Assembly: GCA_963824705.1 (NCBI GenBank)
Contig: CAWGQE010000003.1
Coordinates: 744,001-808,000, forward strand
DNA from: VRUE01 sp963824705
GTDB lineage: Bacteria > Actinomycetota > Thermoleophilia > Solirubrobacterales > 70-9
DNA: 64,000 nucleotides
Direction of reading: 5' to 3'
Positions 1-9,200 of the stretch are shown piece after piece. The stretch's first letter is position 1, and every line of letters begins with the position of its first letter. The notes beneath the pieces are model-generated. The model had not been told where the DNA came from. It searched no databases and was given only the letters and a program-made list of their open reading frames with translations. The position numbers and the translations under genes were made by a program.

Positions 1-3000
1 GATCGTTCGCTGGGTCGCGTACTTGGCGGCGCGCTCGGCCGGTGAGGAGCCGTGGAGGTGGTCGGTCTTGTAGTCGATGACGAGGGGCGGGGCGCCCTTG
101 CGCTCGACCAACAGGTCGATCGAGCCGCGCAGCGTCGTGTCGGCGACGCCGAGGAGCAGGGGAACCTCGGCTCGGGAGGTGGCGCCTGGCGCCACCACCC
201 GCTCGCGTAACAGGCTTGAGGCGAGCCAGGCGCGTACGGGCGCGAGCAGCGAGGCCTCCGTCTCCTCTGCCGGCTCGCGCCACTCATTGGCGGCGCTCCA
301 CTCGAGCAGCGAGTGCACGGCCGCACCTCGGGCCGCCGCTTCGTCTCGCTGTCCCGGCTCACCTTCGGCGTTTGCGGTCGAGGTTTGGGTCGCCAGGCGG
401 TTCAAATCTCGACCGCGCTCGCCGAGGCCGAGCACCCGCTCCATGTAGAAGCGGTACGCACATTCCTCATATGAGGCAATCGCCGTGTAGGAGAGGGGGC
501 GATTGGGGACCGCCGGTGGGCGACGCGTCGGCAGTGTCGCCTGGCTCTCGCCGAGCGGTGCCGTCGTCGCGGGCTCGCGCTGCGTCGCGGTCAGCTCGGC
601 GGCCCGCTCGGGCGAGGGCAGGCTTACCCGTACGGCGATCCGCGACGGCTCGAGGCTCGCGTCAAGCCCCTCGCGAGGCTGGGGGGCGGGGATCTCGATC
701 GCCGAATCGCCCTCGCGGTCGATCTCGAAGCCGTCGAGAATCCGCTCGATCACCGGCGTGCCGGGTTGCGTCGCCCGTCCCGGCCGCGGCATCGTGACCC
801 CGCTGAGGATCAGCCGCTCGCGCGCTCGGGTCGCGGCGACGTGGAAGAGGCGCAGCTCCTCCGCCGCTTCGCGCTGCTGCGTCTCGGCGCAGAGCTCCTC
901 GTGCGCGAAGAGGTTGAGCGAGGCGGCACCGAGGCGGCGCAGTTGCAGTCCCACCCGTGGCTCTGACTGCTCGTGCCCGAGCGTCAGCGCCGGCAGTCGC
1001 GATCCGGCCAGCAGCCGCCGCGAGAGGTTGGGAACGGCGACGACGCCGAACTCGAGCCCCTTGGCGCTGTGCACGGTCATGATCCGCACCCCGTCGTGGC
1101 CCTCGATCGCGCTTGCCGCTTCCGCCTCAGCGTCGGCTTCGGCGCGGGCGAAGAGGAAATCGAGCAGGCCGCGCAGGTCGCGCCCCTCGCGGGCCTCGAA
1201 CTCTTCGGCGAGCCGCATCAGCTTGCGCACGTTGGCAAAGCGCGCCTCGCCCGAGGGACGCATCAGGACCGCCAGGTCGTAGCCGGTCTCGGCGATCGCG
1301 GCGTCGATCAAGCCGGCGAGCGACAGCCGCGCGGCGCGCGCACGCAGCCCGCCGACCGTCCGCGCGAAGTCGCGCAGCAGAGCTAACTCCGACTCTGGGA
1401 TCTCCGCAAGTCGCTCGGGGTCCCCCAGCTCGGCTTCGCCCACTTCCGCCGCCTGCTCGAGCGCCGGCCAGACGTGCCGCCGCCGCCCCGCCGCCGCACG
1501 CAGCAGCCAGAGCGTGTCCGGGGCGGCGGCGCAGGCGGGGGAGGCGAGGGCGCCGAACAGGGCCTGGTCGTCGAGCGGGTTGGCGATAGTCGCCAGCAGG
1601 GCGCAGACGTCGGCAACCTGCTGTTGGGACCAGTAGCCGCGGCCACCGATCGTGTAGGGGCGCAGGCCGGCGCGCTCGAGCGAGTCCTCGTAGGCATCGA
1701 GGTGGGTGAAGGCGCGCAGCAGGACGACCATCTCGCCGCGCTCGACGCCGCCCTCGGCCAGCTCGTTCAGTCGTGCGGCGAGAAAGCGGGCCTCGGCCAG
1801 GTGGTTCGGCGGAGTGTCGGCATCGGTCGCCGGCGCCAGGTCGATTCCCTCGCCGTCCCAGCCGTCGCGCGCGGTCAGCAACAGCTCCACCGCCGGTCCG
1901 GTGCCGGCCGGCTCGGGCAGCCGCGGCATGGCGCCGATGCGCAGCGGATGGAAGGCGTCGCCGAGCAGCTTCTCGCCGATCGCGTTGACGGCGCCGATCA
2001 CCTCGGGGCGCGAGCGGAAGTTGCCGCTCAGCTCGATGACCGCCGCGTCGTCGCTCTGCTCGACCGTCCGTCTTCGCTCGCGGAAGACGTCGAGATCGGC
2101 GTGGCGAAAGCCGTAGATCGATTGCAGTTCGTCGCCGACGACCATCAGCTCCGACCGCGGTCCGCGCAGCGCCTCGATCAGGCGCAGCTGAAGCCGGTTC
2201 GTGTCCTGGAACTCGTCGACCAGCAGGTGGCTGAAGCGCGCCCGGTAGGCGTTGCCGATCTCCTCGCGTTCGAGCAGGCGCACGGCGCGCAGCTGCAGGT
2301 CCTCGAAGTCGAGCCCTTCGCGGCGTTCCTTGGCCGCCTCGAAGCGCTCTGAGAAGAGGGCGAGCAGCTCGGCGATGTGTCGGTAGGCCTCGCCTCCCTC
2401 GCCGGCCTCCGCGGCGCGGGCGACCGCCGCGTCGATCGCCTCCCGGTAGGCGCTCATCGATTTCGCCTTGCTGTCGGTCCTCAGCGCGGTCAGCTCGTCG
2501 AGCTTCGGGACGCCGTCGCCGAGCATCGCCAGCGCCCGTTCGACCAGCTCGCGCGTGGAGTTGGCCGGCTTCAGCTCCTCGAGCGTCTCCGCCGCGACCG
2601 TGGCGGCCCGGCGGACGGCGGCCTCGGGATCCGGCGTGGGTGGGTCCGGCAGCCGGGGGGCGGCGACTCCGCGGCTGCGCAGCTCGGCGTGGATGCCACT
2701 GACGATCGCCCGCAGGCCGCCGATGTCGAAGGCGGCAACGGTCCGCTCGCGCGCCTCGTCGCCATCGGCGAGGAACTCGACCAGGGCGTCGTCGAACGCC
2801 TCGCGCGCGGCCCGCTCGGTCTCGGGCGCGTCGAGGACCCGGAAGCGGGGATCGACCCCCGCCGCCACCGGGTGGCCGGCGAGCAGCCGGTTGCAGAAGC
2901 CGTGGATGGTCGTCACCCAGGCGCCGCCGATCGTCGCCAGCAGCTCACGGGCGCGCTGCGAACCGCCGCCGGCGCGCAACTCGAGCTCGGCGCGGATGCG

Positions 3001-3204
3001 CTGCCGCAGCTCGGTCGCCGCCTTGTCGGTGAAGGTGAAGGCGAGGATCGCGTCGGGGGCGACGCCGAGGTCGCAGACGAGCCGGCAGTAGCGGTCGACC
3101 ATCACCCCGGTCTTGCCGGTCCCCGCCCCGGCCTCGACCAGGACGTCGTGCCCGCGGGCCTCGATCGCCAGTGTCTGTTCGGGGGTCGGCGTGCGCTCGC
3201 TCAC
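1..3204 (-). CDS. UvrD-family ATP-dependent helicase/nuclease, AddA-like (3' end outside window)
   Basis: The frame is open from a GTG at 3204 to the left edge, so about 1,068 codons are visible and the C-terminus is missing. It reads Walker A AGAGTGKT at residues 25-32, the motif Ia region FTFTDKAATEL, motif II DEFQDT, SAKGLEF before the last helicase motifs, and near codon 1041 the RecB-type nuclease motif LVIDYKTD. This is the order of an SF1 helicase fused to a PD-(D/E)XK nuclease, as in AddA or RecB. The product should unwind and resect double-strand breaks together with the upstream nuclease gene, whose stop it overlaps as GTGA, implying coupled translation. AdnB is an alternative family name; the visible part does not decide. 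Confidence 0.93.
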   Translation of the reverse strand, partial: MSERTPTPEQTLAIEARGHDVLVEAGAGTGKTGVMVDRYCRLVCDLGVAPDAILAFTFTDKAATELRQRIRAELELRAGGGSQRARELLATIGGAWVTTIHGFCNRLLAGHPVAAGVDPRFRVLDAPETERAAREAFDDALVEFLADGDEARERTVAAFDIGGLRAIVSGIHAELRSRGVAAPRLPDPPTPDPEAAVRRAATVAAETLEELKPANSTRELVERALAMLGDGVPKLDELTALRTDSKAKSMSAYREAIDAAVARAAEAGEGGEAYRHIAELLALFSERFEAAKERREGLDFEDLQLRAVRLLEREEIGNAYRARFSHLLVDEFQDTNRLQLRLIEALRGPRSELMVVGDELQSIYGFRHADLDVFRERRRTVEQSDDAAVIELSGNFRSRPEVIGAVNAIGEKLLGDAFHPLRIGAMPRLPEPAGTGPAVELLLTARDGWDGEGIDLAPATDADTPPNHLAEARFLAARLNELAEGGVERGEMVVLLRAFTHLDAYEDSLERAGLRPYTIGGRGYWSQQQVADVCALLATIANPLDDQALFGALASPACAAAPDTLWLLRAAAGRRRHVWPALEQAAEVGEAELGDPERLAEIPESELALLRDFARTVGGLRARAARLSLAGLIDAAIAETGYDLAVLMRPSGEARFANVRKLMRLAEEFEAREGRDLRGLLDFLFARAEADAEAEAASAIEGHDGVRIMTVHSAKGLEFGVVAVPNLSRRLLAGSRLPALTLGHEQSEPRVGLQLRRLGAASLNLFAHEELCAETQQREAAEELRLFHVAATRARERLILSGVTMPRPGRATQPGTPVIERILDGFEIDREGDSAIEIPAPQPREGLDASLEPSRIAVRVSLPSPERAAELTATQREPATTAPLGESQATLPTRRPPAVPNRPLSYTAIASYEECAYRFYMERVLGLGERGRDLNRLATQTSTANAEGEPGQRDEAAARGAAVHSLLEWSAANEWREPAEETEASLLAPVRAWLASSLLRERVVAPGATSRAEVPLLLGVADTTLRGSIDLLVERKGAPPLVIDYKTDHLHGSSPAERAAKYATQRTI

Positions 3205-6173
3205 CGCTCCGCCCACTTCTCGTCCTCGGCATCGGCCGGCGCCCGGTCGCGGCGGCAGATCGGCGCGAACTCGCAGAAGGTGGGGCAGACGTCGTGCCCG
3301 CGCAGGCCGTGGCGCGGCCCTGGGTCGCGGCCGATCTCGCCGCGCCGCATGCGGGCGACGATCTCCCCGGCGCGTCGGCGGGCGTCGGCGAGCATCTCCT
3401 CGAAGCCCTCCCGGTCGACCAGGTCCTTCTCGTAGAGGCGGTAGGAGGCGAGCCGCGGCTCGGCTTCCTCGAGGACGGCCCCGCGGGGACGCCGCGACGA
3501 CGTCCCGCGCAGCGGGTGGTAGAGGCCGCCGACCGCATCCGCGCCCCAGTGCTCGGCGACCGCGATCAGGTAGAGCTGCAACTGCAGCTTCGCCTGCTCC
3601 TCGAACTTCTCGCGCGGGGTGACGACGCGGGAGAGCTTGTAGTCGAGCACGAGCGCGCTGCCGTCGGGCGCGCGATCGACCCGGTCGATCGCCCCGTGCA
3701 GGCCCCAGCCGTCGATCTCGAGCACCGGGCGCTCGGCCGTCTCGGCCTCGCCAAAGGCCGCCTCCAGCAGCCATGGCTCATAACCGCCGGTCTCGCGCCC
3801 GGCCTCGTCGGCGAGGAAGCGGGCCAGCAGGCCCTCGACCCGGCGCGCGATCGCCCGCTCGGCGGGATGGGTCCCCAGGCCGCGCTCGGCCGCGACCTCG
3901 CCGGCCAGCTCGCGTGCCCGGCCGGTCCAGGCGCCGAGCGAGCCGGGGCGGGGGAGGGGGTCGCCGCCCGGCCGCTCGCGATAGAGCCGGTCGAGCACGG
4001 CGTGCATCAGGCCGCCTTGGACGAGTGGGTCGGGAGCCGGGTCGAGGGGCTGGGGGTCGAGCTCGTGCGAGACGAACCAGCGGTAGGAGCAGACGTCGAA
4101 CCCCTCCAGGGTGGTGCCGCCGTAGGCGGGGACGGCGGCGAGGGCGTCGAGCACCGCCGGGTTGGAGAGGGGGCCTGGGGAACGGCTCGCCGCCTCCGCC
4201 GCCCGGGCTCTGGTCAGCTCGGTTTCCGATGCGGCCAGATGCCGCGGCAGGAGCACCTGGGTCAGGTCCCGGGAGACGGTCAGGTCCGCCTCGACCGCAT
4301 CGGCCTCCCCGTCCTCCGGCGCGGGATCGAGCAGGCGGCGGACCTCGTCGAGGAAGGGGGAGCGCGCCTCAGCCACGCCGTTCTCGTCGCTGTCGCGGTA
4401 GGAGAGGAAGAGCCGCCGGTTGGGCAGCGCCAGGCAGGCGTGGAAGAGGTAGCGCTCCTCCGCGTCGGGGTCGCGTCGGGGCTCGAGGCCGAGCGCGAGG
4501 CGCTGCGCTTCGGAGAGGAACGGGTCCTCGCCGCGGTCGCGCCGCGGGAACTCGCCATCCTGAAGCGAAGCCACGAAGGCGTGCTCGAAGCGGGAGGCAC
4601 GGAGCCGGTAGGGGCTGGCGATCCGCACCCGGCCCTCGACCGGCCCGCTCCAGGCATCGAAGCGGAGCTCGCGCAGGGTCCTCACCAGCTGGGCCGCTGG
4701 CGGTATCAGCCGCGGGATCTCGGCCAGGTCGCCGAGTGCGGTGGAGATTGCGGCGGCGGCGCGCAGCTCCAAGCCGTCGCCGCGCCCGGGCGCCGGCCCG
4801 TCCTCGTCGCCGCGCAGGGGCCGGGAGGCCATGGTCGTCGCAAGACGGGCCAGGGCGGCGACCAGAGCGCCGGGGCCCTCCTGTGTCGCCTGCCGGACTC
4901 GCTCGACGTCGCTCGGGAGGCGCTCGTGCCGCTCCTCCCACAGCGCCAGCGCCGCGGCTGCTCCCGTCAGGCGACCGCGGCGCACGGCGCGCTCGAACCA
5001 GTCGATCTGCCCTTCGGGCAGGCCGCTGGGGCCGCGCATGAAGCGCAGCAGGTCGGCGGCGCGGGCGCTGCCGAGCTCCGCTTCCAGCAGCGCGATCAGA
5101 GTGCCCCCGACGGAGGTTCCGGCGACCGGGATCTCGGCCTCGAGCGCGACTCCGATGCCGTGGGACTCGAGCACCGCGGCGAGCAGCGGCCCGCGCCGCA
5201 CCGGGTCGCGCACGGCGATCGCGATCGCCGCCGGATCGGCGCCGTCGGCGATCAGCTTCGCCACCTCGGTGCCGATCGCCTCCGCCTCGCCCCGCTCGCC
5301 GGCCGAGCGCAGCAGCACCAGCGCCGCGCCGGCGGGCCGTCGTGTCGGCTCGACCCGGCCGAACTCGCGCTGGAGGTGGACGAGCAGGGGGTCGATGCCG
5401 AAGGGCTCTGGCTCCGCCGGGCCATTGAGGATCTCGGTCTCCGTCGCCATCGCGCGCAATCCCTCCAGCAGCGTGGCCCGGGCGGCCAGCGCGGCGTTGT
5501 CCTCCTCATAAGGGAGGGCGACGGTCACCTCGGCGGTCGCGCTCAGCGCCGCGATCAGGCTGCTCTGGTTCGGGGTGAGGTCGCCCGGCTCGTAGAAGAA
5601 GACCGGTCGCCCCCGCCAATCCTCGGGCGCCGCCTGCAGCGCCGCGATCGCTCCGAGGGCGATGCCGTGCACGTCGAGCAGGCCGAGCCCGTCTCGCACC
5701 TCGGCATAGGCGGCGAACAGCCGGGTCAGGTCGCCGAGGTAGGCCGAGGACTCGAGCGTCTGCGCCCCCGATCCCAGCGAGGCGGGCTCGAGGCCGGCGC
5801 TCTGCAGCTCGTCGAGCAGGCGCTCGAACGGCATCGCGAACCCGGGCCGGGCGGCGGAGCGTCGCAGCGGTCCCAGCTCTCCCCTCGCCACACCGATCCC
5901 AGCCGAGACGGCGGCCAGGCGCTGGGCCGGGGTCAGCTCCCCGCCCGAAGGCGCACCCGTGCAGCGCGCGACCTCGCGGAAGAGTTCGCCGAAGGTCATC
6001 ACCGAGCCGCCGAGGGCCGCGCCGGACTTCAGCAGGCTTCGCTCGAAGCGAAAGACGTCGTCCAGCGTCGGCAGGACGAGGACCGGGTTGCGGTCGAGTG
6101 CCTCGCGGAAGAGGCCTTGAATCCGGTCGGCACGACCGGAGTTGGGGGGTCCTTGGATCAGTTTCAGAGGCAT
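3201..6173 (-). CDS. AddB-like PD-(D/E)XK nuclease subunit
   Basis: A 990-residue protein starting at ATG 6173. The N-terminus has a P-loop-like GPPNSGRAD that departs from a good Walker A, as in AddB-type subunits with weak or no ATPase activity. The C-terminal nuclease shows HGAIDRVDR followed by LVLDYKLS near residue 841. Cysteines in CSYRWF (near 694) and CPTFCEFAPIC (near 961) fit the four-cysteine iron-sulfur staple of AddB nuclease domains. Known role: with AddA, resects DNA ends for recombination. It sits directly upstream of the helicase gene with a 4-bp overlap, so the two form one operon. A long open frame on the opposite strand is a high-GC shadow. Confidence 0.88.
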   Translation of the reverse strand: MPLKLIQGPPNSGRADRIQGLFREALDRNPVLVLPTLDDVFRFERSLLKSGAALGGSVMTFGELFREVARCTGAPSGGELTPAQRLAAVSAGIGVARGELGPLRRSAARPGFAMPFERLLDELQSAGLEPASLGSGAQTLESSAYLGDLTRLFAAYAEVRDGLGLLDVHGIALGAIAALQAAPEDWRGRPVFFYEPGDLTPNQSSLIAALSATAEVTVALPYEEDNAALAARATLLEGLRAMATETEILNGPAEPEPFGIDPLLVHLQREFGRVEPTRRPAGAALVLLRSAGERGEAEAIGTEVAKLIADGADPAAIAIAVRDPVRRGPLLAAVLESHGIGVALEAEIPVAGTSVGGTLIALLEAELGSARAADLLRFMRGPSGLPEGQIDWFERAVRRGRLTGAAAALALWEERHERLPSDVERVRQATQEGPGALVAALARLATTMASRPLRGDEDGPAPGRGDGLELRAAAAISTALGDLAEIPRLIPPAAQLVRTLRELRFDAWSGPVEGRVRIASPYRLRASRFEHAFVASLQDGEFPRRDRGEDPFLSEAQRLALGLEPRRDPDAEERYLFHACLALPNRRLFLSYRDSDENGVAEARSPFLDEVRRLLDPAPEDGEADAVEADLTVSRDLTQVLLPRHLAASETELTRARAAEAASRSPGPLSNPAVLDALAAVPAYGGTTLEGFDVCSYRWFVSHELDPQPLDPAPDPLVQGGLMHAVLDRLYRERPGGDPLPRPGSLGAWTGRARELAGEVAAERGLGTHPAERAIARRVEGLLARFLADEAGRETGGYEPWLLEAAFGEAETAERPVLEIDGWGLHGAIDRVDRAPDGSALVLDYKLSRVVTPREKFEEQAKLQLQLYLIAVAEHWGADAVGGLYHPLRGTSSRRPRGAVLEEAEPRLASYRLYEKDLVDREGFEEMLADARRRAGEIVARMRRGEIGRDPGPRHGLRGHDVCPTFCEFAPICRRDRAPADAEDEKWAER

Positions 6174-6307
6174 AGCGGCAAGCGACCCAGCATAGGTCCG
6201 CCTCCGGCGTGCCCAGCGACGCCGCAGGCCGCGTCGGGAAGCCGCAAATGGCGCATTTCCCGCCCCCGCTTTGCCGTCTTCCGGCCCCTCTAAATTGAGC
6301 GCAGCAA

Positions 6308-6763
6308 ATGTCCCTCTGTTTCGTAGACCCAGCCGACGCGATACGTGCGATCTCCGACTCGATCGGACGCGAAGCGCGCCGCCAGCTGCTCGGCGAGGCC
6401 GTCCGCTCCTGGGTCGACGAGATTCCCGACGACGAGCTCGAGGTCCACTACGCGAAAGCGCTCTCCGAGCTCGACGAGCACGACCTCTCGATGCTCGCCG
6501 CCTGGCACGGCTCGCTGGAGCTGGGTCAGCCGGTCCCCAACCGCGACTTCCTCATGGGCGCCTTCGGTTCCCTCGGCGACAACCGCCGCGAGGCGCTGAA
6601 GCTCGCCGCCGGCTTCCGCGGCGAGGAGGCGGTCGACGCCGGTGTCACCGAAGACGACGCCCTGGAGCTCGTCCTTGGCTTGCTCTCCCAGCCGCGCCTG
6701 ATGGAGCTTGCGGTCGAGGCCGTAGAGCTCTACATCTGGGACCGCGCCGGCAGCGACAATTAG
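6308..6763 (+). CDS. Uncharacterised acidic helical protein, 151 aa
   Basis: A complete frame from ATG 6308, divergent from the AddB-like gene across 134 bp. The protein is acidic and apparently all-helical, with no signal peptide, membrane segment or metal motif. I do not recognise the family. Codon usage (strong G/C third positions) and a normal start make it a convincing gene. It is convergent with, and overlaps by 4 bp, the HAD phosphatase gene on the other strand. Confidence 0.75.
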   Translation: MSLCFVDPADAIRAISDSIGREARRQLLGEAVRSWVDEIPDDELEVHYAKALSELDEHDLSMLAAWHGSLELGQPVPNRDFLMGAFGSLGDNRREALKLAAGFRGEEAVDAGVTEDDALELVLGLLSQPRLMELAVEAVELYIWDRAGSDN

Positions 6764-7404
6764 GCGAGCGCCGCGCGCACGTCGGCGATCGCCTGCTCGT
6801 TGTCTTGGAAGTGGACGGCGGTCATGCCGGCTTTTTCCGCTCCTTCGCAGTTGACGAGGACGTCGTCGACGAAGAGGCAGGACTCGGCCGGCAGACCGAT
6901 CCGATCCAGCGTGATCGCGTAGATCTTCGCTTCGGGCTTGCGGCAGCCGACGAAGCCGGAGTCGACGACGGTCTCGAAGATCTCGTCGACGGGGAGCATC
7001 GGCCGCCACAGCGGCTCCCACTCCCGGACGTTGTTGGTCAGCATCGCCATCCGGTGGCCCGCCGCCTTCAGCTCTTCCATCAGCTCGATCATCGGCGGGT
7101 TCGATTTCAGCGCCTCGAAGTAGATCTCTTTGAAGCGGTGCATCTCCGGCCTGTGGCCGAGCAGCGGCTCGAGGCTGTCGGTGAGCTTCTCCAGGAAGGC
7201 GACCTCGGTGATCTCGCCACGCTCCATTTCGAAGAGCGGGTTGTCCCCGTTGGCCTCGGTCGCGGCCTGCATCCCCTTGCCGAGGACTTCGGTGGTGATC
7301 CCGGTCTGATCCTGGAAGGACATGAAGGACTGGATCAAGGGCGTGGTCAGGACGCCCCCAAAGTCGGAGATCACCGCCGTGATGTTGCTGTCGGGCTCAG
7401 ACAT
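6760..7404 (-). CDS. HAD-superfamily phosphatase, YihX/epoxide-hydrolase-N type
   Basis: Starts at ATG 7404, whose first 8 bases overlap the stop of the upstream gene; an upstream in-frame codon at 7431 is less likely. HAD motifs are in order: motif I DFGGVL (nucleophile Asp, with Gly where many relatives have the second Asp, as in the soluble-epoxide-hydrolase N-domain group), motif II MLTNN, motif III lysine in CRKPEAK, motif IV FVDD. A helical cap of about 90 residues follows motif I. It probably hydrolyses a small phosphorylated metabolite; substrate not predictable. Length of 214 aa is normal. Confidence 0.87.
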   Translation of the reverse strand: MSEPDSNITAVISDFGGVLTTPLIQSFMSFQDQTGITTEVLGKGMQAATEANGDNPLFEMERGEITEVAFLEKLTDSLEPLLGHRPEMHRFKEIYFEALKSNPPMIELMEELKAAGHRMAMLTNNVREWEPLWRPMLPVDEIFETVVDSGFVGCRKPEAKIYAITLDRIGLPAESCLFVDDVLVNCEGAEKAGMTAVHFQDNEQAIADVRAALA

Positions 7405-7792
7405 CGGCGCGGACCAGCTCGTAGTGGCCAAGTCCCTCGCGTCCCTCGACCGACCAGCGGAAGAAAGCGATCTCCGAGGTCAGCCCCGGCCGGCGCACCT
7501 TGGCGGCACTGATCAGAGTGCCGGCGCCGCGCATCGGCTGACCCGCTTCGCCGTCGGTCCAGAGCTCGAGCGTCGCCCGCCGCTGCACGCCGTCGGGCCC
7601 GTACTCGGTCGAGAGCAGCGCCTCGGAGACCTCGACCGGGGCGCCGTCGGCGCCGCAGAGGACCGCCGCCACCTGCTCGTCACCGTGCTCGCCGGCTCGC
7701 GGCGGGCGTACCGCGCTCAGCGCCAGCAGCCCGCCGTCGGAGAAGACGATGCCGATCGACCGCCGCTGCACCTGTCCGGTGTTTTCGTCCAT
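7397..7792 (-). CDS. Uncharacterised protein, 131 aa
   Basis: Complete frame from ATG 7792, upstream of and overlapping the HAD phosphatase gene by 8 bp, so the two are probably co-translated. The sequence alternates short beta-strand-like stretches with acidic loops, no cysteine pair, no signal peptide. I do not recognise a family. Divergent from the acetyltransferase gene across only 29 bp. Confidence 0.68.
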   Translation of the reverse strand: MDENTGQVQRRSIGIVFSDGGLLALSAVRPPRAGEHGDEQVAAVLCGADGAPVEVSEALLSTEYGPDGVQRRATLELWTDGEAGQPMRGAGTLISAAKVRRPGLTSEIAFFRWSVEGREGLGHYELVRADV

Positions 7793-7821
7793 GCCGCGGC
7801 AGCCTATTCTCCTCAGCGGAA

Positions 7822-8394
7822 TTGAAGCCAGCGAGAATCCGCACCGCCGATCCCGACCGTGACGCCGCCGCCTGCGTCGCGATCTACGCGCCCTACGTCG
7901 AGGCCGGGGCCACCTCGTTCGAGGAAGAGCCGCCCAGCCCCGCCGAGTTCGCCGCGCGGATCGCCGCCATGGAGGCGACCTACCCCTGGCTTGTCGCCGA
8001 GTGCGGGGGAGAGGTGGTCGCCTATGCGTACGCCTGCCCGCACCGCTCGCGTCCCGCCTACCGCTGGGCGGTCGAGGTCTCGGTGTACGTGGCGGAGGGA
8101 CAGCGCCGCACCGGCTGCGGTCGGGCGCTCTACGGCGAGCTGGCGGAGCGGCTGCGAAGGCAGGGCTTCCAGGTCGCCTGTGCCGGGATCACCCTGCCCA
8201 ACGAGGCCAGCGTTGCACTCCACGAGAGCATGGGGTTCGTCCCCGTCGGGGTCTACAGACGGATCGGCTGGAAGGACGGCGCCTGGCGCGACGTAGGCTG
8301 GTGGCAGCTGGAGCTGACGCCGCCTGGTGAGGGACCGCCGCCCGAGCCGCAATCGCCCGATGGCCGGCCCCGGCTACCATTGGCCGATGCCTGA
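7822..8394 (+). CDS. GNAT N-acetyltransferase, phosphinothricin/MnaT-like
   Basis: A 190-residue protein with the sequence path of phosphinothricin or L-amino-acid N-acetyltransferases (PAT/MnaT): N-terminal IRTADPDRDAAACVAIYAPY, central strand VEVSVYVAEGQRRTGCGRAL containing the acetyl-CoA loop QRRTGCG, and NEASVALHESMGF near the C-terminus. Expected reaction: acetyl transfer from acetyl-CoA to an amino group of a small molecule. The best start is a TTG at 7822 preceded by a weak purine-rich site; no ATG fits. The last 8 bases contain the start of the SufT-like gene. Confidence 0.86.
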   Translation: MKPARIRTADPDRDAAACVAIYAPYVEAGATSFEEEPPSPAEFAARIAAMEATYPWLVAECGGEVVAYAYACPHRSRPAYRWAVEVSVYVAEGQRRTGCGRALYGELAERLRRQGFQVACAGITLPNEASVALHESMGFVPVGVYRRIGWKDGAWRDVGWWQLELTPPGEGPPPEPQSPDGRPRLPLADA

Positions 8395-8704
8395 GAACCA
8401 GACTGAAGTGCTGACCGAAGACGACGTGATCGAGGCGCTCGAGGAGGTGATCGATCCCGAGCTGGGACTCGACTTCGTCTCGCTCGGCCTCGTCTACGAC
8501 GTGGAGATCGAGAAAGAGGACGTCTACGTGACCTTCACGCTGACGACCCCGGCCTGCCCGATCGGCCCCCAGGTCTCCGAGCAGATGAAGGAGTTCGTAG
8601 GCGACCTCCCCGGAGTAAGCGCCGTCCACCCAAAGATGGTCTTCGACCCCCCCTGGTCCCCAGAGATGATGACCGAGGACGCCAAGTTCGCATTGGGCTT
8701 CTAG
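8387..8704 (+). CDS. sufT: SufT/MIP18 family iron-sulfur assembly protein
   Basis: A 105-residue protein of the DUF59/MIP18 family: N-terminal IEALEEVIDPELGLDFVSLG, then a central TTPACPIGPQV whose cysteine is the conserved residue of the family, then the FDPPWSPEMM C-terminus. SufT proteins help mature iron-sulfur proteins, but here the gene lies 11.5 kb from the sufB-sufD block. The start is ATG 8387, overlapping the stop of the acetyltransferase gene by 8 bp. PaaD-like paralogues are the main alternative, but no phenylacetate genes are near. Confidence 0.85.
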   Translation: MPENQTEVLTEDDVIEALEEVIDPELGLDFVSLGLVYDVEIEKEDVYVTFTLTTPACPIGPQVSEQMKEFVGDLPGVSAVHPKMVFDPPWSPEMMTEDAKFALGF

Positions 8705-8792
8705 GTCTTAGCGCTCTATGGACCAGGCGCGACATGCGTCGTTCCGTCGCTCGTATGACGGCAGTGATCTAGCGCGTTATGCTTGAGCGGTA

Positions 8793-8823
8793 AATAGCTT
8801 TAAGTGGTGGTTTATAAGCTATT
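8793..8823. promoter_or_regulatory. Probable hipBA operator (inverted repeat)
   Basis: Perfect 8-bp arms AATAGCTT (8793-8800) and AAGCTATT (8816-8823) are separated by 15 bp in an unusually AT-rich stretch 12 bp before hipB. HipB proteins bind inverted repeats upstream of their own operon, so this is the natural autoregulatory site. A TATA-rich run (near 8828-8835) may be the -10 box of a nearly leaderless transcript, since no ribosome-binding site precedes the hipB ATG. Confidence 0.5.
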
Positions 8824-8834
8824 ATCTTCTATAT

Positions 8835-9200
8835 ATGGGAGTTAAAAGTCACGAAGACCATAAAATCCCCCGCCGTACGCGCAGTCTGCCGCCGGCCATA
8901 GACCGCGCTCTGCGTGACGCCGGCGAAAATGTGATCGCCTGGCGCAAGCTGCGCAACCTCACGCAAGCACAGCTCGCCGAGCGCGCCGATGTGGGCGTGA
9001 ACACCCTGCGCAGGGTCGAACACGGCGACGGGGGGATCGCTCTGGAGAACCTGCTTCGCATCCTACGAGTCCTGGGCGTGCTCGATGGTCTCTCGCGAAG
9101 CCTAGATCCCTATGAAAGCGACATCGGCCGCTTGCGCTCCGACCAGCAGCTGCCAAAACGAGTGCGCCCCCGCAACCTGAACGGCGGCGAGAATGGCTGA
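8835..9200 (+). CDS. HipB-like XRE-family antitoxin/repressor
   Basis: 121 aa with a helix-turn-helix at about residues 37-80 (AWRKLRNLTQAQLAERADVG, then NTLRRVEHGDGG). Its stop overlaps the hipA start by 8 bp (ATGGCTGA), the standard antitoxin-first arrangement. It should repress the operon and neutralise HipA. Because hipA is split by an insertion sequence, this gene is now an antitoxin with no intact cognate toxin, though it may still act as a DNA-binding regulator. The start ATG has no good Shine-Dalgarno site. Base composition upstream is lower in GC than the surroundings, consistent with horizontal arrival. Confidence 0.88.
   Translation: MGVKSHEDHKIPRRTRSLPPAIDRALRDAGENVIAWRKLRNLTQAQLAERADVGVNTLRRVEHGDGGIALENLLRILRVLGVLDGLSRSLDPYESDIGRLRSDQQLPKRVRPRNLNGGENG

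Noticed and set aside
3171..6293. A 1,040-codon open frame on the plus strand opposite the AddB-like gene
   Set aside because: Its composition is typical of a high-GC antisense shadow (Arg, Gly, Gln and Val rich, no domain), while the minus strand encodes a clear nuclease.
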